The translations under genes were made by a program, and so were the position numbers. DNA of 64,000 bases from an uncultured Reyranella sp. Lineage in GTDB: Bacteria > Pseudomonadota > Alphaproteobacteria > Reyranellales > Reyranellaceae. The notes beneath the pieces are model-generated. The model was given only the letters and a program-made list of their open reading frames with translations. It ran no database searches and was not told where the DNA came from. Positions 26,559-35,078 of this stretch are shown one piece after another. How positions within the stretch are numbered: the first letter of the stretch is position 1; the number at the start of each line of letters is the position of its first letter. The stretch lies in the NCBI GenBank assembly GCA_937915145.1, contig CALDNT010000037.1:90016-154015 (forward strand), read 5' to 3'.

Positions 26559-27758
26559 ATGATCAATGGCGCCTTTGACGGCATCACTGTGCTCGACTTC
26601 ACGCAGGGCATCGCGGGCCCGCACGCCTCGATGCTGCTCGCCCTGCATGGCGCCGACGTCATCAAGATCGAGCCGCCGGAAGGCGACTGGGGCCGGGCCC
26701 TGGGCGAACTGAAGGGCGACCACTGCGCCCATTCCGTCGCCTTCAATCGCGGCAAGCGCAGCATTGCAGTCGACCTCAAGTCGCCCGACGGCCTGGCCAT
26801 CGTGAAGAAGATCGCGGCCAAGGCCGATGTCGTGATGGAAAGCTTCCGGCCGGGCGTGATCCAGCGATTAGGCTTTGGCTACGAAGAGATGAAGAAGCTC
26901 AATCCCAAGGTCGTCTATTGCTCGATCTCGGGCTTTGGCCAGAGCGGGCCCTACAGCAAACGGCCGACGGTCGACGGCCTGATCCAGGCCTTCAGCGGCA
27001 TGATGGTGATGAACAAGATGCCGGACGGCACGCCGTGGCGTCAGGGTATGATCGCCGTCGACGTGACGACCGGGCTCTACACTTTCCAGGCGCTCAGCAC
27101 CGCCATCATCCGCCAGTTCCGCTTCGGCGAAGGCTGCTTCATCGATTCGAGCCTGATGCGCTCGGCAGCCGCCTTTCAAGGCGCCAAGCTGATGGAGTGG
27201 GTGTTCTCAAAGGGCGCGCCGCCGGTCCTCTACATGCCGGCCGGCAGCTACAAGTCGAAGAACGGCTACATCATGGTGAGCGCCATGCGGCCGCATCATT
27301 TTCGCCTGCTGTTCGAGCTGATCGGGCGCCAGGACATCGCCGACGATCCCGACCTGCAGAGCCACAACGATCGCATCAAGAACGCGGCAAGGATCATCAA
27401 GGCCCTGAATGAGACGATGCCGACCAAGACCACCGAGGAATGGATCTCAATCCTGCAGCCCAAGGACGTGTTCTGCGAGCGGGTGAACAATTACTCCGAC
27501 TATCTCGACCATCCGCATGTGAAGGAATCGGGCGCGATCGACTGGATCGAGCAGGACGGCTTCGGCCGCATGCCAGTCGCCAACATCCCGGGCCTGCCGC
27601 CAGCTTCGACGCACGAACCCCAGCAGCACGCGCCACATATCGGCGAGGATGGGCCGGATATCCTGCGCGAGCTGGGCTACGGCGCCACCGAAATCGAGGC
27701 GATGCAGTCACGGGGCGGCGTGTGCGCCCCGGCGCCGACAGCCCAGGCAGCCGAGTAA
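26559..27758 (+). CDS. CaiB/BaiF-family CoA transferase (family III)
   Basis: A 399-residue CoA transferase. The start ITVLDFTQGIAGPHASMLLALHGADVIKIEPP, shown here in part, is typical of the family. The catalytic Asp lies in IAVDVTTGLYTFQAL near residue 168. SGFGQSGPYSKRPTVDG is also diagnostic. These enzymes move CoA between carboxylic acids without a free energy cost. GGGAGG precedes the ATG. It is monocistronic; an acyl-CoA dehydrogenase or hydratase partner is not adjacent. Confidence 0.9.
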   Translation: MINGAFDGITVLDFTQGIAGPHASMLLALHGADVIKIEPPEGDWGRALGELKGDHCAHSVAFNRGKRSIAVDLKSPDGLAIVKKIAAKADVVMESFRPGVIQRLGFGYEEMKKLNPKVVYCSISGFGQSGPYSKRPTVDGLIQAFSGMMVMNKMPDGTPWRQGMIAVDVTTGLYTFQALSTAIIRQFRFGEGCFIDSSLMRSAAAFQGAKLMEWVFSKGAPPVLYMPAGSYKSKNGYIMVSAMRPHHFRLLFELIGRQDIADDPDLQSHNDRIKNAARIIKALNETMPTKTTEEWISILQPKDVFCERVNNYSDYLDHPHVKESGAIDWIEQDGFGRMPVANIPGLPPASTHEPQQHAPHIGEDGPDILRELGYGATEIEAMQSRGGVCAPAPTAQAAE

Positions 27759-27762
27759 ATCA

Positions 27763-28245
27763 CTATTTCTTCAAGAAGACCTTTGAGCAAACGGAGTCGG
27801 CGAAATCACCAGAGATGGCCCGCGCGCCGCCGGACAGCTTGGCTAATCCAATCAAGCCACTTCCGTGCGTCCTTTCCTGGACATAGTACTCTGCAGCAAC
27901 AGTATTGTTCTCGGGATTGACTAGCTTTACCTCCGCGGCGACTTCGTGGTTGTCAGCGAGAAGCATGGCCATACCGGTATTTGCCAGCTTGAAGTTGTCG
28001 AGTCGCACTTGCATGTCATACTTGATCGGGCCTCGTGCGCATTGCGCTATCTTCTGTTCAAGGGCCGTCCGCAATGCCTGAATGTCTTCCTCGCTGGCGT
28101 TCGGCGATCGATTAGCGATGGTGACGACTCCGATCGACGCAGCCGCAGCCGCAGAGGGACTCCAAGCCTGGATCGGCTTGACCGGTTCCGCGCAAGCAGA
28201 AACCAATAGAACGACAGTTAGCGCTGCCGCGATTCGACTCAGCAT
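27763..28245 (-). CDS. Orphan lipoprotein, hypothetical
   Basis: A 160-residue lipoprotein. MLSRIAAALTVVLLVSAC gives a signal ending in a VSAC lipobox with Cys at about 18. The rest includes two further Cys (IAQCARG and SVCSKVF) that could pair. No family is recognised. The base composition is lower in GC than the flanks, as in the divergent lipoprotein gene next to it. The ATG at 28245 is preferred over the track's 28293, which would place a charged extension before the signal. It is convergent with the CoA transferase, 4 bases apart. Confidence 0.62.
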   Translation of the reverse strand: MLSRIAAALTVVLLVSACAEPVKPIQAWSPSAAAAASIGVVTIANRSPNASEEDIQALRTALEQKIAQCARGPIKYDMQVRLDNFKLANTGMAMLLADNHEVAAEVKLVNPENNTVAAEYYVQERTHGSGLIGLAKLSGGARAISGDFADSVCSKVFLKK

Positions 28246-28350
28246 TTTTGGTAACTCCCCCGAGAAGATCGTCTTAATTTGTCGAACGCGCAACGGTTGA
28301 CGAGTATGTAGTATATTCTTTCAACCTTCCTTAGGAATATCCAGATCGAA

Positions 28351-28959
28351 ATGCTGACAAACATGAAATGGCTCGCTGCCGTGGCAACGATCGGCACTTT
28401 GGCTGGGTGCCTTAACGTCACTGACGGACCTCCTCCACCCCCAGCGTCATCTCCAACGGCCGTGCCGCAAGCCATCGAACCAAGCGAAGGGGCCATACGG
28501 ATCGATGGACTTTCAAAGTTTCGTCAGACCGCCCAGGTCGTCAGCGACCACTGCCGATCGTTCAGCTACATGACTGATCGGCAGGCGGCCACACAGGCCT
28601 CGATCACTAGAGCGCTTCAAGGTTATGCGTCAGCATTGCCGGGCGGACTGCAATTGGACATCCAGTCTCTAAAGGTACGTATTCGGTGTCATACAGCGGG
28701 CGCGGGCGCGTTCAGCAGCTATTGCGCCGCGGATGCGAGCCTGAGCCTGGCCGCGATCGGGAACGATCAGGGTGGGCGTGAGATCATCGTGACAGCCTCG
28801 AGGGACGCTACCGAACAAGTTCCAATCGGCTTTATTTTAGGCGTTCATTGTGCCGACGGCATGCCCGCAGTTACGTCAGCCGTGGATAGTGTCCTGGCAA
28901 CAGCACTGGCAGACATTCAGAATGGTTTGACCGCTCGAACGGGCGTCCCTACTCGATAA
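28351..28959 (+). CDS. Orphan lipoprotein, hypothetical
   Basis: A 202-residue lipoprotein. MKWLAAVATIGTLAGC carries the lipobox LAGC, with Cys at about residue 20, then a Pro-rich stretch (GPPPPPASS). The mature part has four Cys (DHCRSF, IRCHTAG, SYCAAD, VHCADG) likely to form disulphides, and a helical C-terminus. The start may be 28351 or the in-frame ATG at 28363. It faces the 27763-28245 lipoprotein across a 105-bp AT-richer gap. No family is recognised. Confidence 0.6.
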   Translation: MLTNMKWLAAVATIGTLAGCLNVTDGPPPPPASSPTAVPQAIEPSEGAIRIDGLSKFRQTAQVVSDHCRSFSYMTDRQAATQASITRALQGYASALPGGLQLDIQSLKVRIRCHTAGAGAFSSYCAADASLSLAAIGNDQGGREIIVTASRDATEQVPIGFILGVHCADGMPAVTSAVDSVLATALADIQNGLTARTGVPTR

Positions 28960-28977
28960 ACCAGGCGACCTCGGTCG

Positions 28978-29302
28978 CTACGGCACCCGAAACCCGTGCG
29001 CGAAGGGATCGCGCGAGGCGATGAAGATCGTGTTGACACCGCGCTGGCGGGACCAGCCCGACATCGATGGCACGATGGCGTCCCAGATGCTGATGCGAGC
29101 CGCCGTCGATTCGAGCCCGACATGACGTCGCGGCCGCGTGGCTCAAACATCAGTGCTCGGCGGATCCAGTCGTGATTCGCCATGAAATCCTGACGGCATT
29201 CGCTCATGCTGGTGCCCACGAACAGTGGCGCGCCACCCATCACCAGCCGCGCCGGTTGCCGCAGGCATGGCCATCGAGGCGCGAGAAAACATGGCCCGAC
29301 AT
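28978..29302 (-). pseudogene. Proline racemase / hydroxyproline epimerase pseudogene with internal deletion
   Basis: On the minus strand the remnant opens HVFSRLDGHACGN. A one-base loss follows, then ARLVMGGAP and SMSECRQDFMANHDWIRRAL and MFEPRGRDVMSGS, the N-terminal signature of the proline racemase family. After the MSGS point the sequence jumps, in another frame, to AIVPSMSGW, RGVNTIFIASRDPFAHGF and a stop. That is the family's C-terminal signature. About 200 central codons are gone. The ORF track shows only scrambled short frames here. Confidence 0.65.
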
Positions 29303-29311
29303 GGGACCTGC

Positions 29312-29833
29312 TTACGCCGCCGCCATGAAGCGCTCAACTTCGCGGGCGCTCTTGAGATGCACGACCCGCTTCTCCCTGGCGAGGAATTCGCATTCGAGCG
29401 CAAACCGCTGGCGATTGCGGCGATGTGTCTTGAGCGCCCACAACAGGATCGAATCGCGGCTGAAGAAGGCCTGGCGCATCGATTCACTGTTGCCTGTGCC
29501 CCACAACTCCTCGCGCGTCGCCACCCGCCGGACCGTGCGGCGCAGCAAACGCCACATGACCAGTGGCAACGGCAGGTCGAGCCAGATCAGGGTGTCGGCC
29601 GGTCGCCACACGAGGTCGCGCACCTGGCCGTAATTGCCAACGACGATCCAGCCCTCTCCGCTGGTCTCGCGGTCGACACGGTGGCGGAACAGGTCGACCG
29701 GCGCCGGCTGCCAGTCCCGCCCCCAGAACAGGGCGTCGAGCTCGATGACGCGCAAGCCGGTCCGCGCCGCCAGCCGTTCCGCCAGCACGCTCTTTCCCGA
29801 CCCCGTCGTTCCAAAGACGACTACCCGATGCAT
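29312..29833 (-). CDS. P-loop nucleoside/shikimate-kinase-like ATPase (FlaR/topology-modulation type)
   Basis: A 173-residue P-loop protein: MHRVVVFGTTGSGKSVLAER carries the Walker A motif. The next block is VIELDALFWGRDWQP. WIVVGNYGQVRDLVW and IWLDLPLPLVMWRLLRRTV are typical of small adenylate-kinase-like proteins often labelled DNA topology modulation protein FlaR. The true role is not established. The ATG at 29833 is chosen over the TTG at 29839. It ends 9 bases before the racemase pseudogene. Confidence 0.75.
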   Translation of the reverse strand: MHRVVVFGTTGSGKSVLAERLAARTGLRVIELDALFWGRDWQPAPVDLFRHRVDRETSGEGWIVVGNYGQVRDLVWRPADTLIWLDLPLPLVMWRLLRRTVRRVATREELWGTGNSESMRQAFFSRDSILLWALKTHRRNRQRFALECEFLAREKRVVHLKSAREVERFMAAA

Positions 29834-29975
29834 TGCCAAACTCTAACGTCGGCGCGACAGTCCTCGCAGGGTCGCTTTTCGTCACACCCCGTTGGCCGAC
29901 ACGGTCCGGGTCGCGTACCGCGAACACCAAACCTTGGGCTGGCAGAACCTGAGAATCGGGTGCAGGCTACCAGAT

Positions 29976-30764
29976 ATGGCCGAAGACAATCGCTTGCGCC
30001 GATTTGCCGTCCTGATCGATGCCGACAACACGTCGCCTCGCATCGCCGCGGGACTGTTCGAGGAAATCGCCAAGTTCGGCGAGGCCAGCGTCCGGCGGAT
30101 CTATGGCGATTTCTCCAGCCCGCGCCTGCGGTCCTGGGCGGACATCCTGCAGAAATACGCGATCGATCCCTACCAGCAATTTGCCTATACGACGGGCAAG
30201 AACGCATCCGACATCGCCCTGGTGATCGACGCTATGGATCTGTTGCACAGTCGCCGGTTCGACGGATTCTGCCTCGTCTCGTCGGACAGCGACTTCACGC
30301 GCCTCGCCTCGCGTCTTCGTGAAGAGGGCGCCGATGTCTACGGCTTTGGTGCGCAGAAGACCCCGGAGAGCTTCCGCCAAGCCTGTCGAAGGTTCGTTTA
30401 CACCGAGAACCTGCTGCCCGAGGCCGAAGTGGCGACCCCCGAAGAAGGCCCCTCTCCCAAAGCCCTCCACTCCGCCCCTGCACCCGTGCCCATCCTGACC
30501 AAGGCGATTGCCCAGATGGAGACCGAAGACGGTTGGGTTGGCTTGGGCGCCGTGGGCCAACGCCTCGCCAACATCGCTTCCGACTTCGATCCACGCACCT
30601 ATGGTTTTCGCAAGCTCAGCGACCTGGTGCGGCAAACCGGCGCGTTCGACTTGGATCAGCCGGATGGCAGGGCCGTACGGATCCGGGCGAAGCCGACGAC
30701 CCGCTCCAAGCCCCGCGTCAAGGCGGTGAACGCGCCCGCCCCCCGGCGGCCGCGCCAAACCTGA
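29976..30764 (+). CDS. NYN-domain ribonuclease-like protein with OST-HTH/LOTUS domain
   Basis: A 262-residue protein. The N-terminal NYN domain (about 8-140) reads FAVLIDADNTSPRIA, then SDIALVIDAMDLLHSRRFDG and LVSSDSDFTRLA. The acidic residues expected of a PIN-like nuclease are all visible. A linker is followed by an OST-HTH/LOTUS-like RNA-binding domain at about 168-240 (ILTKAIAQMETEDGWVGLGA). The tail is Arg/Lys/Pro-rich. It probably binds or cuts RNA. The ATG at 29976 is taken from the fold start; the track start is upstream. Confidence 0.85.
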   Translation: MAEDNRLRRFAVLIDADNTSPRIAAGLFEEIAKFGEASVRRIYGDFSSPRLRSWADILQKYAIDPYQQFAYTTGKNASDIALVIDAMDLLHSRRFDGFCLVSSDSDFTRLASRLREEGADVYGFGAQKTPESFRQACRRFVYTENLLPEAEVATPEEGPSPKALHSAPAPVPILTKAIAQMETEDGWVGLGAVGQRLANIASDFDPRTYGFRKLSDLVRQTGAFDLDQPDGRAVRIRAKPTTRSKPRVKAVNAPAPRRPRQT

Positions 30765-30847
30765 CGGCGACAGGGGTAATTGGGCTGCTTCGCCTCGTTG
30801 CTTTTGTCGCCGGCTCCGCCTAAAGGCCAAGCGCGTGACGTGATCCA

Positions 30848-31915
30848 ATGTCCGCGACCGAGACAGGAAAGTTCACTCGATTGAGCAACAGCCAGGATCC
30901 CGCGACCCCCACCGCAGCCGTAACGGATGCGCGGATCTGGCCGCAAATTCTTGCGCGCTACCGGCAGCCCAGCAATGGGCGCGGTATCGTCGAGATCGCC
31001 ATCACCGTCCTGCCGCTGGTCGCACTCTGGACGCTGGCCTGGGCGACGCTCGACATTGGCTACTGGCTGGCCCTACCGCTCGCCATTGCCGCCGCTGCAT
31101 TCCTGGTCCGCCTCTTCGCGATCCAGCACGATTGCAGCCATGGCGCCTTCTTCCGCCATCGGCTGGCGAACGATTGGATCGGCCGCGTCGTCAGCGTGGC
31201 GACGATGACGCCCTATGGCGTCTGGCGCCGCACTCATGCCACCCACCATGCCAGCACCGGCAATCTCGACCGGCGCGGCCTTGGCGACGTCGATACGCTC
31301 ACGGTCGACGAATATCGCTCGCGTGGGTTCTGGGGCCGGCTGCGCTATCGCGTATATCGCCACCCGTTGTTTATGTTTGGCGTGGCGCCCGCCTATCTTT
31401 TCATCCTGCAGCATCGCCTGCCGGTCGGGTTGATGCGAAACGGCTGGCGGCCGTGGGCCAGCACCATGACGACCAACCTGGCGATCGCGTCGATCGCCGC
31501 CCTGCTGATCTGGCTCGTCGGAATCAAGGCATTCCTTCTCATCCACCTCCCGATCATGCTGTTCGCGGCTTCGGTCGGCGTGTGGCTGTTCTACGTCCAG
31601 CACCAGTTCGAACATACCGTGTGGGCAAACGACGGCGACTGGAACCTGCACGACGCCGCCCTGCATGGCAGCTCGCACTATGACCTTCCGGCGTTCCTGC
31701 GCTGGTTCACCTGCAACATCGGCGTGCACCACGTGCATCATCTGTGCAGCCGCATTCCGTACTACCGGCTGCCGCACGTGCTGCGCGACCATCCGGAACT
31801 CCGCGATGTCGGCCGGCTGACGCTGCTCCAGAGCTTCCGCTGCGTGCGCCTCGTGCTGTGGGACGAGACACAACGTCGCCTGGTTTCGTTCCGCGACGTC
31901 CGAGCGTCGCACTGA
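30848..31915 (+). CDS. Membrane fatty acid desaturase
   Basis: A 355-residue integral membrane di-iron protein. The three histidine boxes are HDCSH (residue ~98), HATHH (~134) and HHVHH (~298). Four hydrophobic stretches surround them, for example ITVLPLVALWTLAWATL. A QHQFEHTVW segment adds an extra conserved His. It would introduce a double bond into an acyl chain at the membrane; the position of the bond is not predictable. It is a single gene, divergent in function from its neighbours. Confidence 0.9.
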   Translation: MSATETGKFTRLSNSQDPATPTAAVTDARIWPQILARYRQPSNGRGIVEIAITVLPLVALWTLAWATLDIGYWLALPLAIAAAAFLVRLFAIQHDCSHGAFFRHRLANDWIGRVVSVATMTPYGVWRRTHATHHASTGNLDRRGLGDVDTLTVDEYRSRGFWGRLRYRVYRHPLFMFGVAPAYLFILQHRLPVGLMRNGWRPWASTMTTNLAIASIAALLIWLVGIKAFLLIHLPIMLFAASVGVWLFYVQHQFEHTVWANDGDWNLHDAALHGSSHYDLPAFLRWFTCNIGVHHVHHLCSRIPYYRLPHVLRDHPELRDVGRLTLLQSFRCVRLVLWDETQRRLVSFRDVRASH

Positions 31916-31931
31916 ACATCGTCGACGCCCG

Positions 31932-33887
31932 TCAGACGCAGCTTTTCAACAGATTGGTAGCGGCAGGGTCACCCGGCAGTAGCACCAGGCTCTCCTCGAA
32001 ATGCCGACGCGCGGTCGGCGTGTCGTTGCGGACGAGCGCTTCGACGCCGGCGAGAAGAAGATCGCGGGTCTGCTTCTTGGCGGCCCGTACGGCCGGGTCG
32101 TTCCGCTCAAACACCTCGAACAGCGTGACCGGCTCGGTCTTGCCCTTGACCACCACGACGTCGATCGGACGGATGTCATAGGCCTTGGGGTCGGCAAGCT
32201 CATCGTAGGTGTGCCGCGAGATCAGGATGCCGACCTGATAGACCTTGGTAAGGCTCTCCACGCGCGAGGCGAGGTTGACTGCATCGGAAATGACGGTGCC
32301 GTCCATGCGGTGCTTCTCGCCGATCGTGCCGAGCATGAGCGAGCCGGTGTTGAGACCGATGCCTATGCCAACGGGTTCGAGGCCGCCCGCGCGGCGTTCC
32401 GCATTGAAGCCGGCGAGCGTATCCATCATTGCGAGGCTGGCGCGCAGCGCATCATCGGCATTCTCGAACAAGGCCATGATCGCGTCGCCGATGTACTTGT
32501 CGATAAAGCCGTTGTGGTCGCGGATGACCGGCCCCATGCGCTCGAGGTAGGAATTGATGAAGGCGAAATTCTCGTCGGGCGTCATCTTCTCCGACAGGGT
32601 GGTGAAGTTTCTGATGTCGGAGAACAGCACCGTCATGTTCTGGCGCTTGTTGTCACCCAGCATGACCGACACGATGGACGGCTTGCCCATGATGGCCAGG
32701 AAGGCCTGCGGCACGAAGCGTTCGATCGACAGGTTGGTTTCCTTGAGGTCGAAGATCGTGTTGCGAACGGCGCCGCGCATCGCCTCGAAGCTGCGAGCAA
32801 GATGCCCGATCTCGTCGCGCCGGTCGGTATTGGCAATGGCGTGTTCGAGATCGCCCTCGGCGATCGCGCCGGCCTCTCCACGCAAGTTGAACAGAGGATC
32901 CAGTATCTGCCTCTGCAGAAGGCAGGAGGAAATCCAGAACACAATCGGCAGCATCAAGGCGAGCACGATCATCGAGCTGACGAACACCTTGATGACCGCT
33001 TCGCGCGCCAGTCCGGTGTCGTAGGTAATCTGCCGAATGACGAGCTTGTGGGATATAGGATCGTCCTTCGCCGGCACCCCGGCGGAGGTGTAGCGACTGT
33101 AGATCGTGACGTGCCGGCCGTCAGCGTCCACGATCTCTTCGCGACCTGTCTTGGCAACATGATCGACAAGGTCCGGAGCGAGCTTTCGGCCAACATGCAG
33201 CAGGGACCACGCCCCTGCAGGCGTAACCAGAAAGATATCGACATCCTTCACGTACTCGTTCGATCGAACGGCATCGACGAAGATGTCGTCGAAGAAGTAT
33301 TTGCCCATCCAGCCGAAGTCGCCCTTGCTGAGACTTTCCCGAATGCCGGTCGATGTCTCGACGATGTAGTTGCTGCCCCGGGGGCCGAAGTAACTGTACG
33401 TCCGCAACGTGCCGGTTTGGGAGGACATGTCGATGCCGTCGCTCATGACCCTGCCGTTCTCGAACACGGTGTCGAGAAACCGAGTGAAGGGGCTCTCGGG
33501 AAACACGAGATTCATGTCCGACGGCAGATTGGTCTGAAATACCTTGTGCGACCGGTCAATGAAGTAAATGTGCTCGACGGCGTACTTTCTGGCGACGGCG
33601 CCGAGTTCTTCGGCCGACAGGTCGGCGGGATTGCGGCCGGTACTGGCGAGCTCATCGGCGATTTGCGGCAGAACCTTCTCCATGTGCGCTTTGATCCGGC
33701 CATGCTGACTGCGCAGCAAGACTTCGAAGATCGCGAAGCGGTCGGTAAGGCTGGCTTCCAGGTTGCGGATTTCCTCGGCCTGCTTCTCGGACACCAGGCG
33801 ATACATTGCGAGCGACACCACTACGGTCGCGCCGAGGCTGACGGCCACCATCACCGCCAGGAGAAACAACCCGACCTTGCGCTTCAT
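31932..33887 (-). CDS. Membrane class III adenylate/guanylate cyclase with HAMP domain
   Basis: A 651-residue receptor cyclase. The first helix (LFLLAVMVAVSLGATVVVSL) is followed by a periplasmic sensor of about 270 residues. A second helix (SSMIVLALMLPIVFWISS, near 310) and a HAMP segment (LRGEAGAIAEGDLEHAIA) follow. The cyclase domain begins near 405: TVLFSDIRNFTTLSEKM and GFIDKYIGDAIMALF give both metal Asp residues, and MDGTVISDAVNLASR the base-recognition area. A short helical tail resembles a TPR hairpin. It turns an outside cue into cAMP (or cGMP). GC-rich opposite-strand ORFs here are shadows. Confidence 0.9.
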   Translation of the reverse strand: MKRKVGLFLLAVMVAVSLGATVVVSLAMYRLVSEKQAEEIRNLEASLTDRFAIFEVLLRSQHGRIKAHMEKVLPQIADELASTGRNPADLSAEELGAVARKYAVEHIYFIDRSHKVFQTNLPSDMNLVFPESPFTRFLDTVFENGRVMSDGIDMSSQTGTLRTYSYFGPRGSNYIVETSTGIRESLSKGDFGWMGKYFFDDIFVDAVRSNEYVKDVDIFLVTPAGAWSLLHVGRKLAPDLVDHVAKTGREEIVDADGRHVTIYSRYTSAGVPAKDDPISHKLVIRQITYDTGLAREAVIKVFVSSMIVLALMLPIVFWISSCLLQRQILDPLFNLRGEAGAIAEGDLEHAIANTDRRDEIGHLARSFEAMRGAVRNTIFDLKETNLSIERFVPQAFLAIMGKPSIVSVMLGDNKRQNMTVLFSDIRNFTTLSEKMTPDENFAFINSYLERMGPVIRDHNGFIDKYIGDAIMALFENADDALRASLAMMDTLAGFNAERRAGGLEPVGIGIGLNTGSLMLGTIGEKHRMDGTVISDAVNLASRVESLTKVYQVGILISRHTYDELADPKAYDIRPIDVVVVKGKTEPVTLFEVFERNDPAVRAAKKQTRDLLLAGVEALVRNDTPTARRHFEESLVLLPGDPAATNLLKSCV

Positions 33888-33920
33888 CGACAGACTCCGG
33901 CCAGGATTCGCTGGCGGCGT

Positions 33921-34544
33921 TCAGCTATTCTGCCACAGGCGCGTGGTGTAGGCGCCTTCGACGCTGGCATCGATTTCGGCTGCCACGTCGGCGCCGGCCC
34001 CGACACGAGGCGCGATGATCCTGCCGAACGACACGCGGCCAGACGCGGGCCATGCTTTGGGGTCCCACAATTTGGCACGGACGATCGACCGGGCGCAGTG
34101 GAAATAGCAATGCTCGATCCGGACCCGGGTGGCCAGTAGTGCCGGCTTGCCAAGCGAACTCAGCGAAGCCACCAAGTCTGCATCATCGTAAATCTCGGCA
34201 GTACCCGACACACGCAAGGTCTCGCCGGTCGCAGGTACCAGCGCGATCAAGCCAATCTTGCCCGTGGCCAGGATATTGCCGAGGCCGAAGGCCAGATTGT
34301 TGCCGGCGCGTTCGGGAATGAGCAGCGTCTTGGGGTCCTCGACGCGGATGAAACCCGGATCGTCGCCTTTGGGCGAGACCTCCACTGTACCGTCGGCGCC
34401 TACGGTGCCGATCAGGGCGAATGGGCACCGGGCCAGGAAGGCGATCGACTGCTCGTCCAGGGCATCCAGGATCTTGGCACGCGTCGTCTGGCGCGGTTCG
34501 GGGAGGATGCGTCGGAGATCGGCGGTCGAGGCGATGCGCGCCAT
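33921..34544 (-). CDS. PPOX-type FMN-dependent flavoprotein (MSMEG_1061-like)
   Basis: A 207-residue split-barrel protein of the pyridoxamine-phosphate-oxidase superfamily. Landmarks are FALIGTVGADGTVEVSPKGD, then the FMN-site run LLIPERAGNNLAFGLGNIL and LVPATGETLRVSGTAEI. The closing CARSIVRAKLWDP is typical of the subfamily, whose members are called MSMEG_1061-type. It probably binds FMN or F420. It ends 34 bases downstream of the cyclase start. Confidence 0.82.
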   Translation of the reverse strand: MARIASTADLRRILPEPRQTTRAKILDALDEQSIAFLARCPFALIGTVGADGTVEVSPKGDDPGFIRVEDPKTLLIPERAGNNLAFGLGNILATGKIGLIALVPATGETLRVSGTAEIYDDADLVASLSSLGKPALLATRVRIEHCYFHCARSIVRAKLWDPKAWPASGRVSFGRIIAPRVGAGADVAAEIDASVEGAYTTRLWQNS

Positions 34545-34601
34545 GGTTTGGAACTCCCAGTGGATCGATTGGGCGAACCATCCGCCAGCCCGGCCTTCAG
34601 T

Positions 34602-35054
34602 TCAACCAGGTCGGCGGCGGTGGACTGTCAACGCACCCATGTTGGCGTAGAGCCGTCGCAGGGAGGCCTTCAGCGCCTCCGTCTCGCGCGCTTCGAACCC
34701 GCGCAGCGCCACCGCCTCATAGCGTTCGGCAATCGGGGTCAGGCGCCGGGTGAGCCGGCGTCCGGCCGCGGTGACCTCGAGGGTGACGGCGCGGGCGTCG
34801 GCGGCGTCACGGCGGCGGACCACCAACCCCCTTTTTTCCATGGCATCGACCAGACGCGTCAAGGTCGAGACCTCGATCGAGGTCGTTTCCGACAGATCGC
34901 CCATCCGGCGGCGGTCGCGGTCATGGAGTGCCGCCAGCACGCGCCAGATCTGCAGGGTGGCCCCGAGCGGCCTCACTTCCTCGCTGAAAGCCGTGGCGAT
35001 GCGTGCACCGGCACGGTTCAGCAGATAGGGCAGATAGACATCGAGCGGACCCAT
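34602..35054 (-). CDS. MarR-family transcriptional regulator
   Basis: A 150-residue winged-helix regulator. The start LPYLLNRAGARIATAFSEEV is the dimer helix. MGDLSETTSIEVSTLTRLVDAMEKRGLV is the recognition helix and wing entry, and RDAADARAVTLEVT the wing. It lies 24 bases downstream of the luciferase-like gene and is likely co-transcribed with it, so it may control that enzyme and respond to its substrate. Confidence 0.88.
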   Translation of the reverse strand: MGPLDVYLPYLLNRAGARIATAFSEEVRPLGATLQIWRVLAALHDRDRRRMGDLSETTSIEVSTLTRLVDAMEKRGLVVRRRDAADARAVTLEVTAAGRRLTRRLTPIAERYEAVALRGFEARETEALKASLRRLYANMGALTVHRRRPG

Positions 35055-35078
35055 GGCGTCAGGCCGCGAAATGCGGCG

